From NCBI RefSeq assembly GCF_003315195.1, contig NZ_QNRV01000009.1, positions 16,283-80,282 of the forward strand: a DNA stretch of 64,000 bases, given 5' to 3'. Position 1 is the first letter of the stretch, and every line of letters begins with the position of its first letter. Position numbers and translations under genes: made by a program. The stretch comes from Sutterella wadsworthensis. GTDB taxonomy: Bacteria > Pseudomonadota > Gammaproteobacteria > Burkholderiales > Burkholderiaceae_F. The notes under the pieces are model-generated. The model had not been told where the DNA came from. It did no database searches and saw only the letters and a list, made by a program, of their open reading frames with translations. Of this stretch, positions 10,028-19,264 are shown piece by piece.

Positions 10028-11683
10028 TTACGCTTTTGGAGCGCGGGTGCGCGGTTTGCGAACAGGTTTTGCCGGCTTGTCTGCGTCGTCACCGAGACTT
10101 TCGGCTTCAGCCTTATAGAACTTAGCCGTATGTCCCGGCCGCTTTTTCTCGCTCTGAATGCGTTTGGCGCGTTCGATGTTATTGATGGCACGCAGAAGTG
10201 CCAGGCATGACGACTCAATTACATCGGTTGAGAGTCCCATGCCGTGGAAGATTCGGCCGTCTTCGCTTTCAATCGTGACGTCCACCTGACCCAAGGCGTC
10301 CATGCCGGAGCCATTAGCAGAAATCTCATAGCTCTTCAGCGTGAACTTCACCCCCGTCAAATGAGTGATGCAGTTGAAAACGGCATCCACCGGACCGTTG
10401 CCAATGCTCGACTCCGTACGCGTACGGCGGCCGACGCGCAGGCGAACCGTCGCCGTCGGGATGGAGCCGTTTGACCCCGACATGACGTTCATTTGGTCAA
10501 GATGATAGAGGTCGTCCTCTTCATCGAGTTTCGTGAAGAAGAGCAGCGCTTCCAAGTCGTAATCGAAAACCTGTCCTTTACGGTCTGCCAGTTTTAGGAA
10601 GCGCGCGTAAATATCGTTCAAATCGTATTCGTCGTCGGCGTAGCCGAGTTTGCGCAGGCAGTCCTGAATCATGTGGCGGCCGGAACGTGCCGTCATCAAC
10701 ATCGTATTGCTCGCAAAGCCCACGGATTCCGGCGTGAGAATCTCGTAGGTTTCGCGGTTCTTAAGGACGCCGTCCTGATGAATGCCGGAGCTGTGAGAGA
10801 AGGCGTTCGAACCGACAATAGCTTTGTGGGCAGGGACAGGTTCGTGGCAGATCTTAGAGACGAGCATTGAGGTGCGGGCAATATTTTTCGATACGATGCC
10901 GGTTTCAACGCCGCCCAAAACTTTGCCGCGCAGGCGGATAGCGGTAGCGACCTCTTCGAGAGAGCAGTTGCCTGCCCGTTCGCCCAAGCCGTTCATGCAG
11001 CATTCGATCTGGCGCGCCCCCATCTGCACGGCTGTGAGTGAATTGGCAGTGGCCATGCCGAGATCATTGTGGCAGTGTACAGAGAGCACAGCCTTATCAA
11101 TATTGGGGACGCGGTTCAGAATTTGAGAAATGATGCCGCCGAACTCCATCGGCACCGTGTAGCCCACGGTGTCAGGAATATTGATGGTGGTAGCGCCGGC
11201 TTCAATGGCTTCTTCAACCATGCGGCAAAGCTGATCGATCGGCGTACGGCCCGCGTCTTCGCATGAAAATTCCACATCGTCGGTATATTGGCGGGCGCAT
11301 TTGACGGCAGCGACGCCCATGGCCAGAACATCGTCAAAGGATTTGCGGAGCTTATCCTTCACATGAATGGATGAAGTGGCGATAAAGGTATGGATGCGGA
11401 AGTGCTCGGCAACTTTCAAAGCTTCGCCGGCACATTCAACGTCTTTGAGTATCGCGCGCGACAGACCGCATGGGATGGAGCGCTTCAGTGTTTGAGCAAT
11501 CGTCTGAACGCTCTCAAAGTCGCCCTGACTCGAAATAGGGAAGCCTGCTTCAATGACGTCCACGCCGAGCTCTTCGAGCGCGAGCGCGATCTGCAGTTTC
11601 TGACGCATGGAGAGACTCTGAGGCAGAGCCTGTTCACCGTCGCGCAGCGTCGTATCGAAGATGATGACTCGGTTGTCGGCCAT
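10028..11683 (-). CDS. leuA: 2-isopropylmalate synthase
   Basis: LeuA condenses acetyl-CoA with 2-oxoisovalerate, the committed step of leucine synthesis. The catalytic HMGL-like barrel starts at [13 protein letters not shown] and includes [13 protein letters not shown] and NGLGERAGN. The C-terminal half carries the LeuA regulatory domain that binds leucine, and a basic Lys/Pro-rich tail ends the protein ([16 protein letters not shown]). The ATG at 11683 gives 551 residues, slightly longer than the usual 515 or so because of that tail. The frame is open 37 codons upstream, but that part is not conserved family sequence. It is the first leu gene, transcribed toward leuBCD. Confidence 0.95.
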   Translation of the reverse strand: MADNRVIIFDTTLRDGEQALPQSLSMRQKLQIALALEELGVDVIEAGFPISSQGDFESVQTIAQTLKRSIPCGLSRAILKDVECAGEALKVAEHFRIHTFIATSSIHVKDKLRKSFDDVLAMGVAAVKCARQYTDDVEFSCEDAGRTPIDQLCRMVEEAIEAGATTINIPDTVGYTVPMEFGGIISQILNRVPNIDKAVLSVHCHNDLGMATANSLTAVQMGARQIECCMNGLGERAGNCSLEEVATAIRLRGKVLGGVETGIVSKNIARTSMLVSKICHEPVPAHKAIVGSNAFSHSSGIHQDGVLKNRETYEILTPESVGFASNTMLMTARSGRHMIQDCLRKLGYADDEYDLNDIYARFLKLADRKGQVFDYDLEALLFFTKLDEEDDLYHLDQMNVMSGSNGSIPTATVRLRVGRRTRTESSIGNGPVDAVFNCITHLTGVKFTLKSYEISANGSGMDALGQVDVTIESEDGRIFHGMGLSTDVIESSCLALLRAINNIERAKRIQSEKKRPGHTAKFYKAEAESLGDDADKPAKPVRKPRTRAPKA

Positions 11684-11989
11684 TTTGGAAATTCCTTCGT
11701 TCTTTCTTTTGAGGATGGTGGTTGTGTAGTTTCGGGCAGACTCCTCATTCTGCCGAATGTCGAAAAACATACCCCTCAACCTCGATATTGTCAAGGAATG
11801 TTCAAAGAAAGGATGAATATTTGAGGTGTGAACTAGATGTTTTTACTCAATTCGTTCTTTTGAAAAGTTGGTTAATCACAAAAACGCTGATTGCAGAAAA
11901 AAGTTTTTTGCGAACAGAGCGCGTGCTGCTGCGGCAACTGGCGACAAGCAGTGTGCACCGTCCGAGTTGTCCGCAGTAAGGATTGCGGC
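11684..11989. other. Intergenic region with leuA leader hairpin
   Basis: About 300 bases lie between the end of the ABC importer operon and leuA. A hairpin (TTCGGGCAGA / TCTGCCGAA, one bulge, 11731-11757) sits about 50 bases before the leuA start on the transcribed side. It may be part of a leader, but I could not build a complete attenuator or a leucine-rich leader peptide. Nothing else was recognised. Confidence 0.4.
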
Positions 11990-12772
11990 TCAGGAGACGG
12001 CGGCGACAACCGGGGTCTGTCGACCGTCGAAATCAAGCGTGCGGATGCGGACGTCGATACCGAACAGCGCTGAAAGCTTTGCCTCTGAAAAGAGCTCAGC
12101 GGCCGTTCCAAAGATCGGCGGCTTCCCCTGCGGGACGAGGATGCCGGAAGCTGCACGAGCGAGAGCATGGGCGGGGAAGTGTGTGTTGAGGATGACTCCC
12201 AGACCTGAACTCGTCAGCTGATCAATGACATTGAGCACTGCGGCTTGATTTTTGAAGTCAAGGCTGCTTTCAGGTTCGTCCAGTACGAGGAGTTCAGGTT
12301 CTGCAGCCAAAGCACGTGCGATGTAGGCAAGCTGGAGCTGTCCTCCAGAGACCTCGGTAGTGAGGCGCTCAGCCAGCACACGGATACCGACAAGCTCCAT
12401 GGCATGGTCGCAAGCCGTCCAGTCGGTGCGGCTCGGCTGCGAGAAGGCGCCGATTCTCGCGCTTCTGCCGAGCACAACCAGTTCTCGCAGAGTCAACGGG
12501 GCGAACGCAGACGCTCGAGCCTGCGGCACATACGCTGTGCGGCGCCAAAATTCACGCGTTGACCACTCTCGGCGATCTCGTCCGTTGAAGAACGAGGCGC
12601 CGGAACTCCAAGGCAGCAGGCCGAGAAGGCACTTAAGGAGCGTTGTTTTTCCTGCTCCGTTTGGTCCGAGCACGGCAAAGACGCCGCGGCCGTCGAAGCT
12701 GAAATTCACGCTTTGCAGAACGCTTTTCCCATTAGGGTAGTGAAAGGCACCGTTGCGAACTTCGATTTGCAT
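11990..12772 (-). CDS. Iron-complex-type ABC transporter ATP-binding protein
   Basis: This is the ATPase of a FecE/FhuC/BtuD-type importer, 260 residues. The Walker A motif is GPNGAGKTT. The signature is VSGGQLQ, and Walker B is LLVLDEPESSLD, where the common T of EPTS is replaced by E. The H-loop histidine is in LNTHFP. The ATG at 12772 begins MQIEVRN, the usual start; upstream codons are not conserved. It follows the permease gene by 13 bases and ends the three-gene operon. It would power uptake of an iron-siderophore, heme or corrinoid complex; which one cannot be told. Confidence 0.9.
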   Translation of the reverse strand: MQIEVRNGAFHYPNGKSVLQSVNFSFDGRGVFAVLGPNGAGKTTLLKCLLGLLPWSSGASFFNGRDRREWSTREFWRRTAYVPQARASAFAPLTLRELVVLGRSARIGAFSQPSRTDWTACDHAMELVGIRVLAERLTTEVSGGQLQLAYIARALAAEPELLVLDEPESSLDFKNQAAVLNVIDQLTSSGLGVILNTHFPAHALARAASGILVPQGKPPIFGTAAELFSEAKLSALFGIDVRIRTLDFDGRQTPVVAAVS

Positions 12773-12785
12773 CGGGCGGCCCCCT

Positions 12786-13844
12786 TTAACCGAACCGTCC
12801 GCCGGTACGGCGAAGCAGCAGGATGAATACCGGCGCACCGACGATCGCCGTGAGGATGGAGACTGGGATCTCCGCTTCTGATAAAGAGCGGGCAGCCGTA
12901 TCGATGAGCAAAAGGAACAGTCCGCCTAAAAGCAGACAAGCCGGCAGAACGCGTTCATTGGCGCTTCCAAAGAGCATGCGTGCAGCATGCGGCACCAGGA
13001 GGCCTACCCAGCCGATCAGGCCGCAGATCGAAACGACGGAGGCCGTCACGACAGTAGCGGCCAGAATCACCGTCCAGCGAAGCGCTTGGGTATTGACGCC
13101 GAAGCTTGCCGCTTCATCAGCGGGAAGCGCCAGAATGTTAAGCCGCCAGCGAAGCAGCAGCAGAACGGCAGAGCCGATGACAAGCAGCGGCAGGCTGGCA
13201 AGGATCTGCGGCAGTCCCGCCCCCGTGAGGGATCCCATGATCCAGAAGGTGATTGAAGGCAGTGCATCCTGCGGATCAGCGGCAAATTTCACAATGCCGA
13301 CGAAAGCCGTGAAGAGTGCGCCGACAACCATGCCGGAAAGCACAATCATCAAGATGGAGCCGGATTCTCCGGGCCGGGTGCGGCTTACGAGCATCACCAG
13401 CAGTATGGCGGCAGCGCCGGAGAGCACGGCGCCCATCTGAATGCCGGCGGCAGGGAGGCCAAAGAAAATCGCCAGGACGGCCCCAAAGGAGGCGCCAGTC
13501 GCAACCCCCAAGGTATCCGGGGCGGCCAGCGGATTAGCAAAAAGCGCTTGAAACGCTGCGCCGGATAGGGCTAGACCGCCTCCCGCCAAGAGCGCAAGCA
13601 AGATGCGCGGCAGGCGAACATGCCAGACGACATTGGATGCGGCTGTGCCGGCATTGGGATGGAGAAGTGCGTCAAGAATGTCGGCGATGGAGAGGCCGTA
13701 GCGGCCGGCGCAGAGCGAAAAAACGGCTGCAGCGGCTATAACCGCAGCGATGCCGAGGAGTTTGAGCGCGGTACGGCGCCGATTCTCAGCAGCAAGATCG
13801 GCGGAATTGGGCGCAGGCTGCGGGTCAACAACGGATTCGTGCAT
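12786..13844 (-). CDS. FecCD family ABC transporter permease
   Basis: This is an inner-membrane permease of the FecCD/BtuC family with about ten hydrophobic segments in 352 residues. Family marks are HVRLPRILLALLAGGGLALSG followed by FQALFANPLAAPDTLG, and late GWVGLLVPHAARML with a segment near RSLSEAEIPVSILTAIVGAP. The ATG at 13844 is chosen over a GTG three codons earlier; neither has a strong ribosome site. A charged cytoplasmic N-terminus of about 25 residues precedes the first helix. It lies between the binding-protein and ATPase genes in one operon. Confidence 0.92.
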   Translation of the reverse strand: MHESVVDPQPAPNSADLAAENRRRTALKLLGIAAVIAAAAVFSLCAGRYGLSIADILDALLHPNAGTAASNVVWHVRLPRILLALLAGGGLALSGAAFQALFANPLAAPDTLGVATGASFGAVLAIFFGLPAAGIQMGAVLSGAAAILLVMLVSRTRPGESGSILMIVLSGMVVGALFTAFVGIVKFAADPQDALPSITFWIMGSLTGAGLPQILASLPLLVIGSAVLLLLRWRLNILALPADEAASFGVNTQALRWTVILAATVVTASVVSICGLIGWVGLLVPHAARMLFGSANERVLPACLLLGGLFLLLIDTAARSLSEAEIPVSILTAIVGAPVFILLLRRTGGRFG

Positions 13845-13867
13845 GGTTTGCACCCGAGGTTATCGGA

Positions 13868-15001
13868 TCAGCGCGAGCTTCTTACTGAGCCTGTCAGACC
13901 GACCGAGGCTCGGGCCTGTGGTGCATAGATGGTTTTGATTTGCGCCTCTGTGAGCGACAAACCGAAAACATCGCGGTAAAAATGCTCGGTTTCGGCCTGA
14001 AGATCAATATCGGCAAAGCGTTCCGGATAAATGGTCTTTGCGAGCCACAAAAGCGTGAGCGGCGTGTCCGCTGTCGGCGTAAAGGAACGGTAAAGGCCGA
14101 GCGGCATTTTATAAACGCGCCTGTCCTTCACGGCTTTGACGGACGTCCAATCACGGCCGGCATCGCGGCCTTCAATCAGATCATTGGGCTGGAGCGGCGT
14201 GAAGTTAGTGAGAAGCACAATGTCTGGATTCCATGCATAAATGCTTTCCATCGTGACGACGGCATTGGCGTTTTCTGCTTTAAGCTCATGAGCGGCATTT
14301 TTAGCGCCGACCGCTTTGGCCCAGTATTCGCCGAAGAATTTTTCACCTGACACCACCAGCTGACGAGCATCCGTGCGGATAATGAAGAGAACGGTACGGC
14401 GCTGAGCGTCTGAAAGGTTGGACGTCCGTTCAGCGATGAGGGTGCGGTAGTGCCGGAATTTTTCGGCCATCGCCGCAGAATTGGCTTTGACATCCGGAAA
14501 AAGCGCCTTCAGGGATCGCATCCAGCCCTCGTAGGTGGCTTCTACGTCATAGTGCCACTTCACCGCACTGATGCCGAAAGCGGTGAGGCCGGCAGCGCGC
14601 ACCCGATCAAGCATGCGGCGATCGGAGGCATTGATGAGCACAAGATCAGGCTTTAAAGCCATGAGCGATTCCAGGTTAAGGTTTGCGCCCTGAATGAAGT
14701 GCGTATCAGCCTGAAGCACCTCTGGGTGAAGCTCACCCAAAAGTCCAGATTTCGCCGCTGACATACTGGCCGGATGCATGCCGACAATGCGCGAGCCGTC
14801 GCCCAAATACATGGTGACGGCGGAGGCCAGCGGCAGAATATTCGTAACGACGATGCGGCTGATGTGTTCAGGCACATCAACTGAGGTGCCGTTGTCATCC
14901 GAAACGAGCCGAGCCTCAACCCCGTTCAATGCGAGCAGCCCGCTCAGAAGAAGACCGCTGGCAACTCCTGAAAGTTTGGCAAAAGTGTTCTTCAAGCGCA
15001 T
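13868..15001 (-). CDS. Periplasmic binding protein of an iron-complex ABC importer
   Basis: This is the substrate-binding protein (PF01497 type: FepB/FhuD/BtuF/MolA relatives), 377 residues, and the first gene of the operon. A signal segment covers residues 1 to about 30 (KLSGVASGLLLSGLLALNG). The family pattern follows: RIVVTNILPLASAVTMYLGD, then MALKPDLVLINA, and late VKDRRVYKMP. There is no lipobox cysteine, so it should be soluble in the periplasm. No TonB-dependent receptor is linked, and no Fur box was recognised upstream. The ligand could be a siderophore, heme or another metal complex. Confidence 0.85.
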   Translation of the reverse strand: MRLKNTFAKLSGVASGLLLSGLLALNGVEARLVSDDNGTSVDVPEHISRIVVTNILPLASAVTMYLGDGSRIVGMHPASMSAAKSGLLGELHPEVLQADTHFIQGANLNLESLMALKPDLVLINASDRRMLDRVRAAGLTAFGISAVKWHYDVEATYEGWMRSLKALFPDVKANSAAMAEKFRHYRTLIAERTSNLSDAQRRTVLFIIRTDARQLVVSGEKFFGEYWAKAVGAKNAAHELKAENANAVVTMESIYAWNPDIVLLTNFTPLQPNDLIEGRDAGRDWTSVKAVKDRRVYKMPLGLYRSFTPTADTPLTLLWLAKTIYPERFADIDLQAETEHFYRDVFGLSLTEAQIKTIYAPQARASVGLTGSVRSSR

Positions 15002-15043
15002 GACAAAAGCCTCCAGTCAGATATTGAGCGTTTCAGTGCCGCA

Positions 15044-15553
15044 TTAACCGTTGAGAATGTGACGCCCGCGAGCATCCTTTTTCATGATGCGTTCCTGCTC
15101 GCGCTTCCATTCCTTCTTGCTTTCGTCATCGCGCTTTTCATATTCCCGCTTGCCGCGGGCAAGTGCGAGATCAACCTTGACGCGGCCGTTTTTGAAGTGC
15201 AGGTTGAGCGGCACTAAGGTGTAGCTTTGACGCTCCACTCGGCCGATCAGCTTCATGATTTCACGGCGATGCATCAGGAGCTTGCGCGTACGATTCGTTT
15301 CAAGCGTTTCGTGCGTGCAGGCTTGGTCTGCCGGATTCATATGTGCATTGCAGAGAAACAACTCGCCGTCACGAATGTAGATGTGGGCAAGGTTAATTTG
15401 GGCGCGGCCTGCGCGAACGCTTTTGACTTCCCAGCCATGGAGGACGAGCCCTGCTTCGTAGCGCTCCTCAATGGCGTAGTCGTAAGTTGCGCGCTTATTC
15501 AGAATGCGCGGCTGGGTGTTTTTGGTTGTTTTTTTATTGCTGTTGGCGGCCAT
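15044..15553 (-). CDS. smpB: SsrA-binding protein SmpB
   Basis: SmpB binds tmRNA and brings it to stalled ribosomes for trans-translation. The protein is 169 residues from the ATG at 15553, preceded by a perfect AAGGAGG. Core motifs are NKRATYDYAIEERYEAGLVL and WEVKSVRAGRAQI, then LLMHRREI, and the basic tail after KREYEKRDDESKKEWKRE that enters the ribosome channel. It lies divergent to rnfH, a pairing common in proteobacteria. The tmRNA gene itself is not in the window. Confidence 0.96.
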   Translation of the reverse strand: MAANSNKKTTKNTQPRILNKRATYDYAIEERYEAGLVLHGWEVKSVRAGRAQINLAHIYIRDGELFLCNAHMNPADQACTHETLETNRTRKLLMHRREIMKLIGRVERQSYTLVPLNLHFKNGRVKVDLALARGKREYEKRDDESKKEWKREQERIMKKDARGRHILNG

Positions 15554-15695
15554 GACGGCCTCCTTTTTCAAAGTATTTCGGCTGCTGACCTCACGCCTGC
15601 AAGTTGGGCAGGATGGGCAGCTCCGAAGCTGGGCGGCATTGCTTTACGTGCCGCAAGGCTGTAAATTCTATCGTTTTTCTGTTTTGGAGACCGAC

Positions 15696-16022
15696 ATGCG
15701 CATCACGTTGTGTGAAATTTGGGCTGAAGGTGGCGCAACGCACGCCAAGGAGCGTGAACTCGATCTCGAGGACGGCGTCATTGCGGAGGAGGCGCTCGCT
15801 CAGGCCGGTCGAAAGTTGGCGTCAGGAGAAGGACTATCTGTTTTCGGCCGTCGGGCGGACGTGATGACGGTGCTTCATGACGGGGACCGGCTGGAAATTT
15901 CTGCGCCGCTCTTGGTAGACCCTAAAGAGGCGCGCCGTCGCCGTGCTGAACGTCAGGGCGATGTGCGCGTGGTGACAGCGGGGCGCCATGGCGGCAAACA
16001 TCGCTTGGATAAGGAAGAGTGA
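15696..16022 (+). CDS. rnfH: RnfH family ubiquitin-fold protein
   Basis: This is a 108-residue RnfH/RatB (UPF0125) protein with a beta-grasp fold. The conserved body is DLEDGVIAEEALAQAG, then SVFGRRADVMTVLHDGDRLE and APLLVDPKEARRRRA. The ATG at 15696 has TTTTGGAGA at good spacing; the longer open frame upstream overlaps smpB and is not protein-like. Its exact role is unknown in the family. Usually ratA lies between smpB and this gene; here ratA is missing and the two genes share a short divergent promoter region. Confidence 0.88.
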   Translation: MRITLCEIWAEGGATHAKERELDLEDGVIAEEALAQAGRKLASGEGLSVFGRRADVMTVLHDGDRLEISAPLLVDPKEARRRRAERQGDVRVVTAGRHGGKHRLDKEE

Positions 16023-16042
16023 GGAGTCGCGTCTCCTTTTTG

Positions 16043-16073
16043 AAGGAGAGGCAGCTCGATGCCGCCTCTCTCT
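16043..16073 (+). terminator. Probable terminator after rnfH
   Basis: A GC-rich stem (AGAGGC / GCCTCT, imperfect) follows the rnfH stop and ends in TCTCTAG rather than a pure T run, so it is a weak candidate. Confidence 0.45.
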
Positions 16074-16095
16074 AGATGGGCTGATCTTCGATCTT

Positions 16096-16419
16096 TTAGA
16101 AGACCACCGTCAAAAGCATTTTGAAGCGCTCTTCACCGTACACCGCATGAGGATGTTTGGCCGGCATGACGATGGTTTCGCCTTCTTTAACGAGGTGCGG
16201 CTCTCCGTCAATCGTGAACCGTCCGGTACCTTCAAGAACTGTCACCATCGCGTCGCCGCCGGACTGATGCGTGCTGATTTCTTCTCCTTTATCGAAAGAG
16301 AAGACCGTTAAGCTCAGAGAATCGTTCTGTGCAAGCGTCTTGCTGACAACTTGCCCCGCGAGGTAAGGAACTTGATCCTTCAGTTTGATGACAGTACTTT
16401 TTTCGAGATTTTTAATCAT
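16096..16419 (-). CDS. Small single-domain cupin protein
   Basis: This is a 107-residue cupin. The two metal-site motifs are visible: SFDKGEEISTHQSGGDAMVTVLEG (one His plus acidic residues) and EGETIVMPAKHPHAVYGEE. The ATG at 16419 gives MIKNLEKSTVIKL and has AAGGATT upstream; a longer frame adds unrelated residues. Such proteins may bind a metal and a small ligand or act as simple enzymes, but function cannot be inferred. It stands alone between rnfH and tRNA-Glu, convergent with rnfH. Confidence 0.8.
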   Translation of the reverse strand: MIKNLEKSTVIKLKDQVPYLAGQVVSKTLAQNDSLSLTVFSFDKGEEISTHQSGGDAMVTVLEGTGRFTIDGEPHLVKEGETIVMPAKHPHAVYGEERFKMLLTVVF

Positions 16420-16532
16420 CTTGAATCCTTGCAAGGATATTTTTAATACTTGCAAGAATAGTCTGCCGAAATGATTGCGAGGCAATCACTTTGTGAACAA
16501 AAATCTCAAATTTGTTTTCTGCCTTGGAAAAC

Positions 16533-16566
16533 AAAAAAAACCTGTCGAGGCAACTGCCTGACAGGT
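16533..16566 (-). terminator. Intrinsic terminator of tRNA-Glu
   Basis: On the minus strand, 10 bases after the tRNA, a stem ACCTGTC/GACAGGT with inner AGGCA/TGCCT is followed by eight T residues. It is a textbook terminator and ends the tRNA-Glu transcript. Confidence 0.9.
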
Positions 16567-16575
16567 ATCTTTGAA

Positions 16576-16650
16576 TGGCGTCCCCAATCGGATTCGAACC
16601 GATGTTGACAACGTGAGAGGCTGCCGTCCTAACCACTAGACGATGGGGAC
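16576..16650 (-). tRNA. tRNA-Glu (anticodon CTC)
   Basis: The minus strand gives a complete cloverleaf: the acceptor GTCCCCA pairs with the 3' end, the T arm is GGTTCGAATCC, and the CCA end is encoded. The anticodon stem GCAGC/GTTGT (with wobble pairs) holds the loop CTCTCAC, so the anticodon is CTC, reading GAG. It lies 62 bases downstream of gltX, the synthetase that charges it, on the same strand, but has its own promoter and terminator. Confidence 0.95.
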
Positions 16651-16669
16651 GTCTTTGCGGAGAAAGCGA

Positions 16670-16698
16670 ATTATATGTGAAAGCATCTTTCTCCGCAA
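16670..16698 (-). promoter_or_regulatory. Sigma-70 type promoter for tRNA-Glu inside a 12-bp inverted repeat
   Basis: On the minus strand TTGCGG, a 17-base spacer and a perfect TATAAT lie about 20 bases before the mature tRNA 5' end. The -35 element lies in one arm of a perfect 12-bp inverted repeat (TTGCGGAGAAAG at 16655-16666 and its complement at 16687-16698), and the -10 lies in the 20-base loop. The repeat could fold at the 3' end of the gltX mRNA or be a binding site. Confidence 0.7.
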
Positions 16699-16712
16699 GA
16701 GGCGGCTAAAAA

Positions 16713-18107
16713 TTAAGCCAACCCTTCAGCGATACGGGCCAGTACCTTGTCACGGCCAATAAGACAGAGCGTGCGGTCAATCTGCGGCGTGCGGTCAGCG
16801 CGGCAGACGAGGACGCGCAGCGGGTTGGCAAGAATCTTCATCGGAATGCTGCGTTCGGCCATCACTTCCTGAATGCAGTGATAAACGTTTTCAGGCGTTT
16901 CCGCATCAAGCGCTTTGAGTTTCTGGGCAAAGAGTTCAAGCGCTTCGCGTCCGCCGTCGGCGAGAACCTTAGCGGCTTCTTCAGCGTTGACGGCATTTTC
17001 GGCGTAGAAGAAGAGCGCAGCTTCAGCGAGTTTTTCGAGCGTGGCGCTGCGGGACTTGAGCAGCCCGCAGACGCTCGCGAGATCCGGACCGTTGGCGATG
17101 ATGCCTCCGCGGGCCTCGATGCGCGAAGCCACCAGCTTGGCGAGGCGATCGTCATCGGCTTCCTTCATGTACTGACCGTTAAGCCATTCGAGCTTCTTCC
17201 AGTCAATGCGGGCGGAAGCTCTCGAGCAGTCGGAGAGGTCGAACACTTCGGCAAGCTCTTCACGCGAGAATTTCTCCATATTCCCATGGCCCCAGCCGAG
17301 GCGCGCGAGGTAATTGAAGATCGCTTCGGGCAGATAGCCCTGTTTTTCGTATTCAAGCACAGAAACCGTGCCATGGCGCTTCGAAAGCTTCTGACCGTCT
17401 TGTCCGCAGATGAGCGGGAGGTGCGCAAAAACCGGAATTTCCGCGCCCAAGGCTTTGTAGATGTTGATCTGCCGAGGCGTATTGTTGATGTGGTCCGCGC
17501 CGCGGATGACATGACTCACCTTCATATCCCAGTCGTCTACCACCACGGCGAAGTTATAGGTCGGGATGCCGTTGCGCATGATGATGAGGTCATCGAGCTC
17601 GGCGTTCGACACGGTGATGGGGCCGTAGACGGCATCGTTCCAGGTCACGGAGCCTTCATCAGGATTGCGGAATCGGATGACGGGCTTTACGCCTTCGGGA
17701 ATGGGGCGTCCCACACAGTTTTCCGGACGCCAGCGGCCGTCATAGCGAGGCTTGAGACCGGCGGCACGCTGCTGCTCGCGCAGAGCGTCGAGTTCTTCGG
17801 GAGTGGCGTAGCAATAGTAGGCGCGGCCGTCCGCGAGCATTTCGTCGACGACTTCCTGATATCGAGCAAGGCGGTCCATCTGATAGACAGGACCTTCGTC
17901 ATAATCGAGATTGAGCCACTTCATGCCGTCGAGAATGACCTGCACCGCTTCCTTTGTGGAACGTACTTGATCGGTATCCTCAATGCGCAGCAGGAATTTG
18001 CCGCCGAAATGGCGGGCGACTGCCCAGCAGTAGATCGCCGTTCGGGCGGTTCCAAGGTGCATCATGCCGGTAGGGCTCGGCGCAATGCGGGTGCGAATTT
18101 CCTTCAT
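16713..18107 (-). CDS. gltX: Glutamyl-tRNA synthetase
   Basis: GltX charges tRNA-Glu with glutamate in the cytoplasm. The class I signatures are clear: RIAPSPTGMMHLGTART (HIGH-type motif as HLGT) near the N-terminus and KLSKRHG (KMSKS) in the middle. RIEDTD and YNFAVVVDDWDM are further family marks. Length is 464 residues, normal for the bacterial enzyme. The cognate tRNA-Glu(CTC) lies just downstream in the same direction. It starts with ATG at 18107, with AAGGA upstream. Confidence 0.96.
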   Translation of the reverse strand: MKEIRTRIAPSPTGMMHLGTARTAIYCWAVARHFGGKFLLRIEDTDQVRSTKEAVQVILDGMKWLNLDYDEGPVYQMDRLARYQEVVDEMLADGRAYYCYATPEELDALREQQRAAGLKPRYDGRWRPENCVGRPIPEGVKPVIRFRNPDEGSVTWNDAVYGPITVSNAELDDLIIMRNGIPTYNFAVVVDDWDMKVSHVIRGADHINNTPRQINIYKALGAEIPVFAHLPLICGQDGQKLSKRHGTVSVLEYEKQGYLPEAIFNYLARLGWGHGNMEKFSREELAEVFDLSDCSRASARIDWKKLEWLNGQYMKEADDDRLAKLVASRIEARGGIIANGPDLASVCGLLKSRSATLEKLAEAALFFYAENAVNAEEAAKVLADGGREALELFAQKLKALDAETPENVYHCIQEVMAERSIPMKILANPLRVLVCRADRTPQIDRTLCLIGRDKVLARIAEGLA

Positions 18108-18286
18108 GGTTGTCCTTCTTGAAGAGGATGGGTTGTATTGTCGGTCGGCTCATGAAGCAGCAGACTATGACACACAGGCGGCTTCTGGCGGCTCGATGGG
18201 TGAAACTAGTTATTTTAGGCTTTCACAAGACTACAGGGCGCAGCTTTCACCGGACTGAATCTAATCGAAGATTCAGCAGGCTGTTT

Positions 18287-19210
18287 TTAAGTCTCTTGCG
18301 CCGAAGAAAGGAGGACGGAGCGCACCCACTGCATGGCGAGGTCCTGATCTGTGCGATGGTGCCAGATGAGATGCGGCGTCTGAACGACGCTTTTGGCTTG
18401 GGTTTCAACAATCGCCACTAGACCGGCATTGGCGAGCGTATCAGCGGTTTTCTTCGGCAGCACCATGATGAGACGGCTCGAGCTTAATGTCGTCACCGCG
18501 GAAAGAAAATTCGTGGTGCGCAGTGATGACCGCGCCTCACGCCAATCGGGAAAAGCGATTTCTCGAAGCGTCGTATAAGGGGCTCCCGGCTGAGTTCGAA
18601 AGCAGACATCAGCAAAAGATTCCTGCAGCACTCGCTCGGTCGAGAGCGGCGAAGTGCGGCTTTCAGCGGCCAGCGGACTGCCAAATCCTGCTGCAAGCAC
18701 ATATTCATTGCGTCCAATCACGATGCTGCGCAAACCCGGCGGAACCGCCATCACTGGCGAAACCACAAAATCCAGTTCGCCGCTTGAAAGCTGAAGAAAT
18801 CGATCTTCGGCTAGCGGCAGAAATGAGATCGTGATGTTTGGTGCTTGCTGAAGAAGGCAGTCGGCGAATTTTGGGAAAAGCGAAAAAGGAGCATTGTCGG
18901 CGCAGCCGATTCGCACTTCCCGCGTCATTTCCGCAGGATTAAAGCGCGCGGGACGCATGAGCGCGGCATAGCCGTCCAGAATCGGCTCGGACTGCGCCGC
19001 AATTTCCAGTGCTCGGCGGGTAGGCACTAAGCCGCCGGGGAATCGTGTGAAAAGCTTGTCGTCAAAAAGCTCCCGCATTTCGCTCAGGTGGCGGCTCGCT
19101 GACGAAGCCGACAGACCAAGAACTTCGGCTGCCGCTGCGAGATTGCGCTTCTCACACAGTGTTTTCAATAAAAGCAGCGAAGAATAAGGCGGTGTTCGGT
19201 CGAGTTGCAT
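18287..19210 (-). CDS. LysR family transcriptional regulator
   Basis: This is a LysR-type regulator of about 307 residues. The N-terminal winged helix shows LLLLKTLCEKRNLAAAAEVL then LSASSASRHLSEMRELFDDK, followed by a periplasmic-binding-like effector domain. The recognition helix is normal; the usual first motif is slightly degenerate. It is divergent from the arylsulfotransferase gene, the arrangement in which LysR proteins commonly control the neighbour. A palindrome lies between them. The effector may be a phenolic sulfate or related compound, by inference only. Start at 19210 (ATG); a start five codons earlier is also open. Confidence 0.85.
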   Translation of the reverse strand: MQLDRTPPYSSLLLLKTLCEKRNLAAAAEVLGLSASSASRHLSEMRELFDDKLFTRFPGGLVPTRRALEIAAQSEPILDGYAALMRPARFNPAEMTREVRIGCADNAPFSLFPKFADCLLQQAPNITISFLPLAEDRFLQLSSGELDFVVSPVMAVPPGLRSIVIGRNEYVLAAGFGSPLAAESRTSPLSTERVLQESFADVCFRTQPGAPYTTLREIAFPDWREARSSLRTTNFLSAVTTLSSSRLIMVLPKKTADTLANAGLVAIVETQAKSVVQTPHLIWHHRTDQDLAMQWVRSVLLSSAQET

Positions 19211-19264
19211 TTTGCAAAAGTCCAAGATGCTAAAGGCGCAATTTCAGCGATGAGAAGCGTGAAT

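Noticed and set aside
11684..11800. A leucine attenuator leader peptide before leuA
   Set aside because: The in-frame upstream codons run straight into leuA without a stop and contain only one leucine near the hairpin, so a leader peptide cannot be supported.
16878..18122. A 414-codon frame antisense to gltX
   Set aside because: It lies fully over gltX with all catalytic motifs and has no ribosome site or domain.
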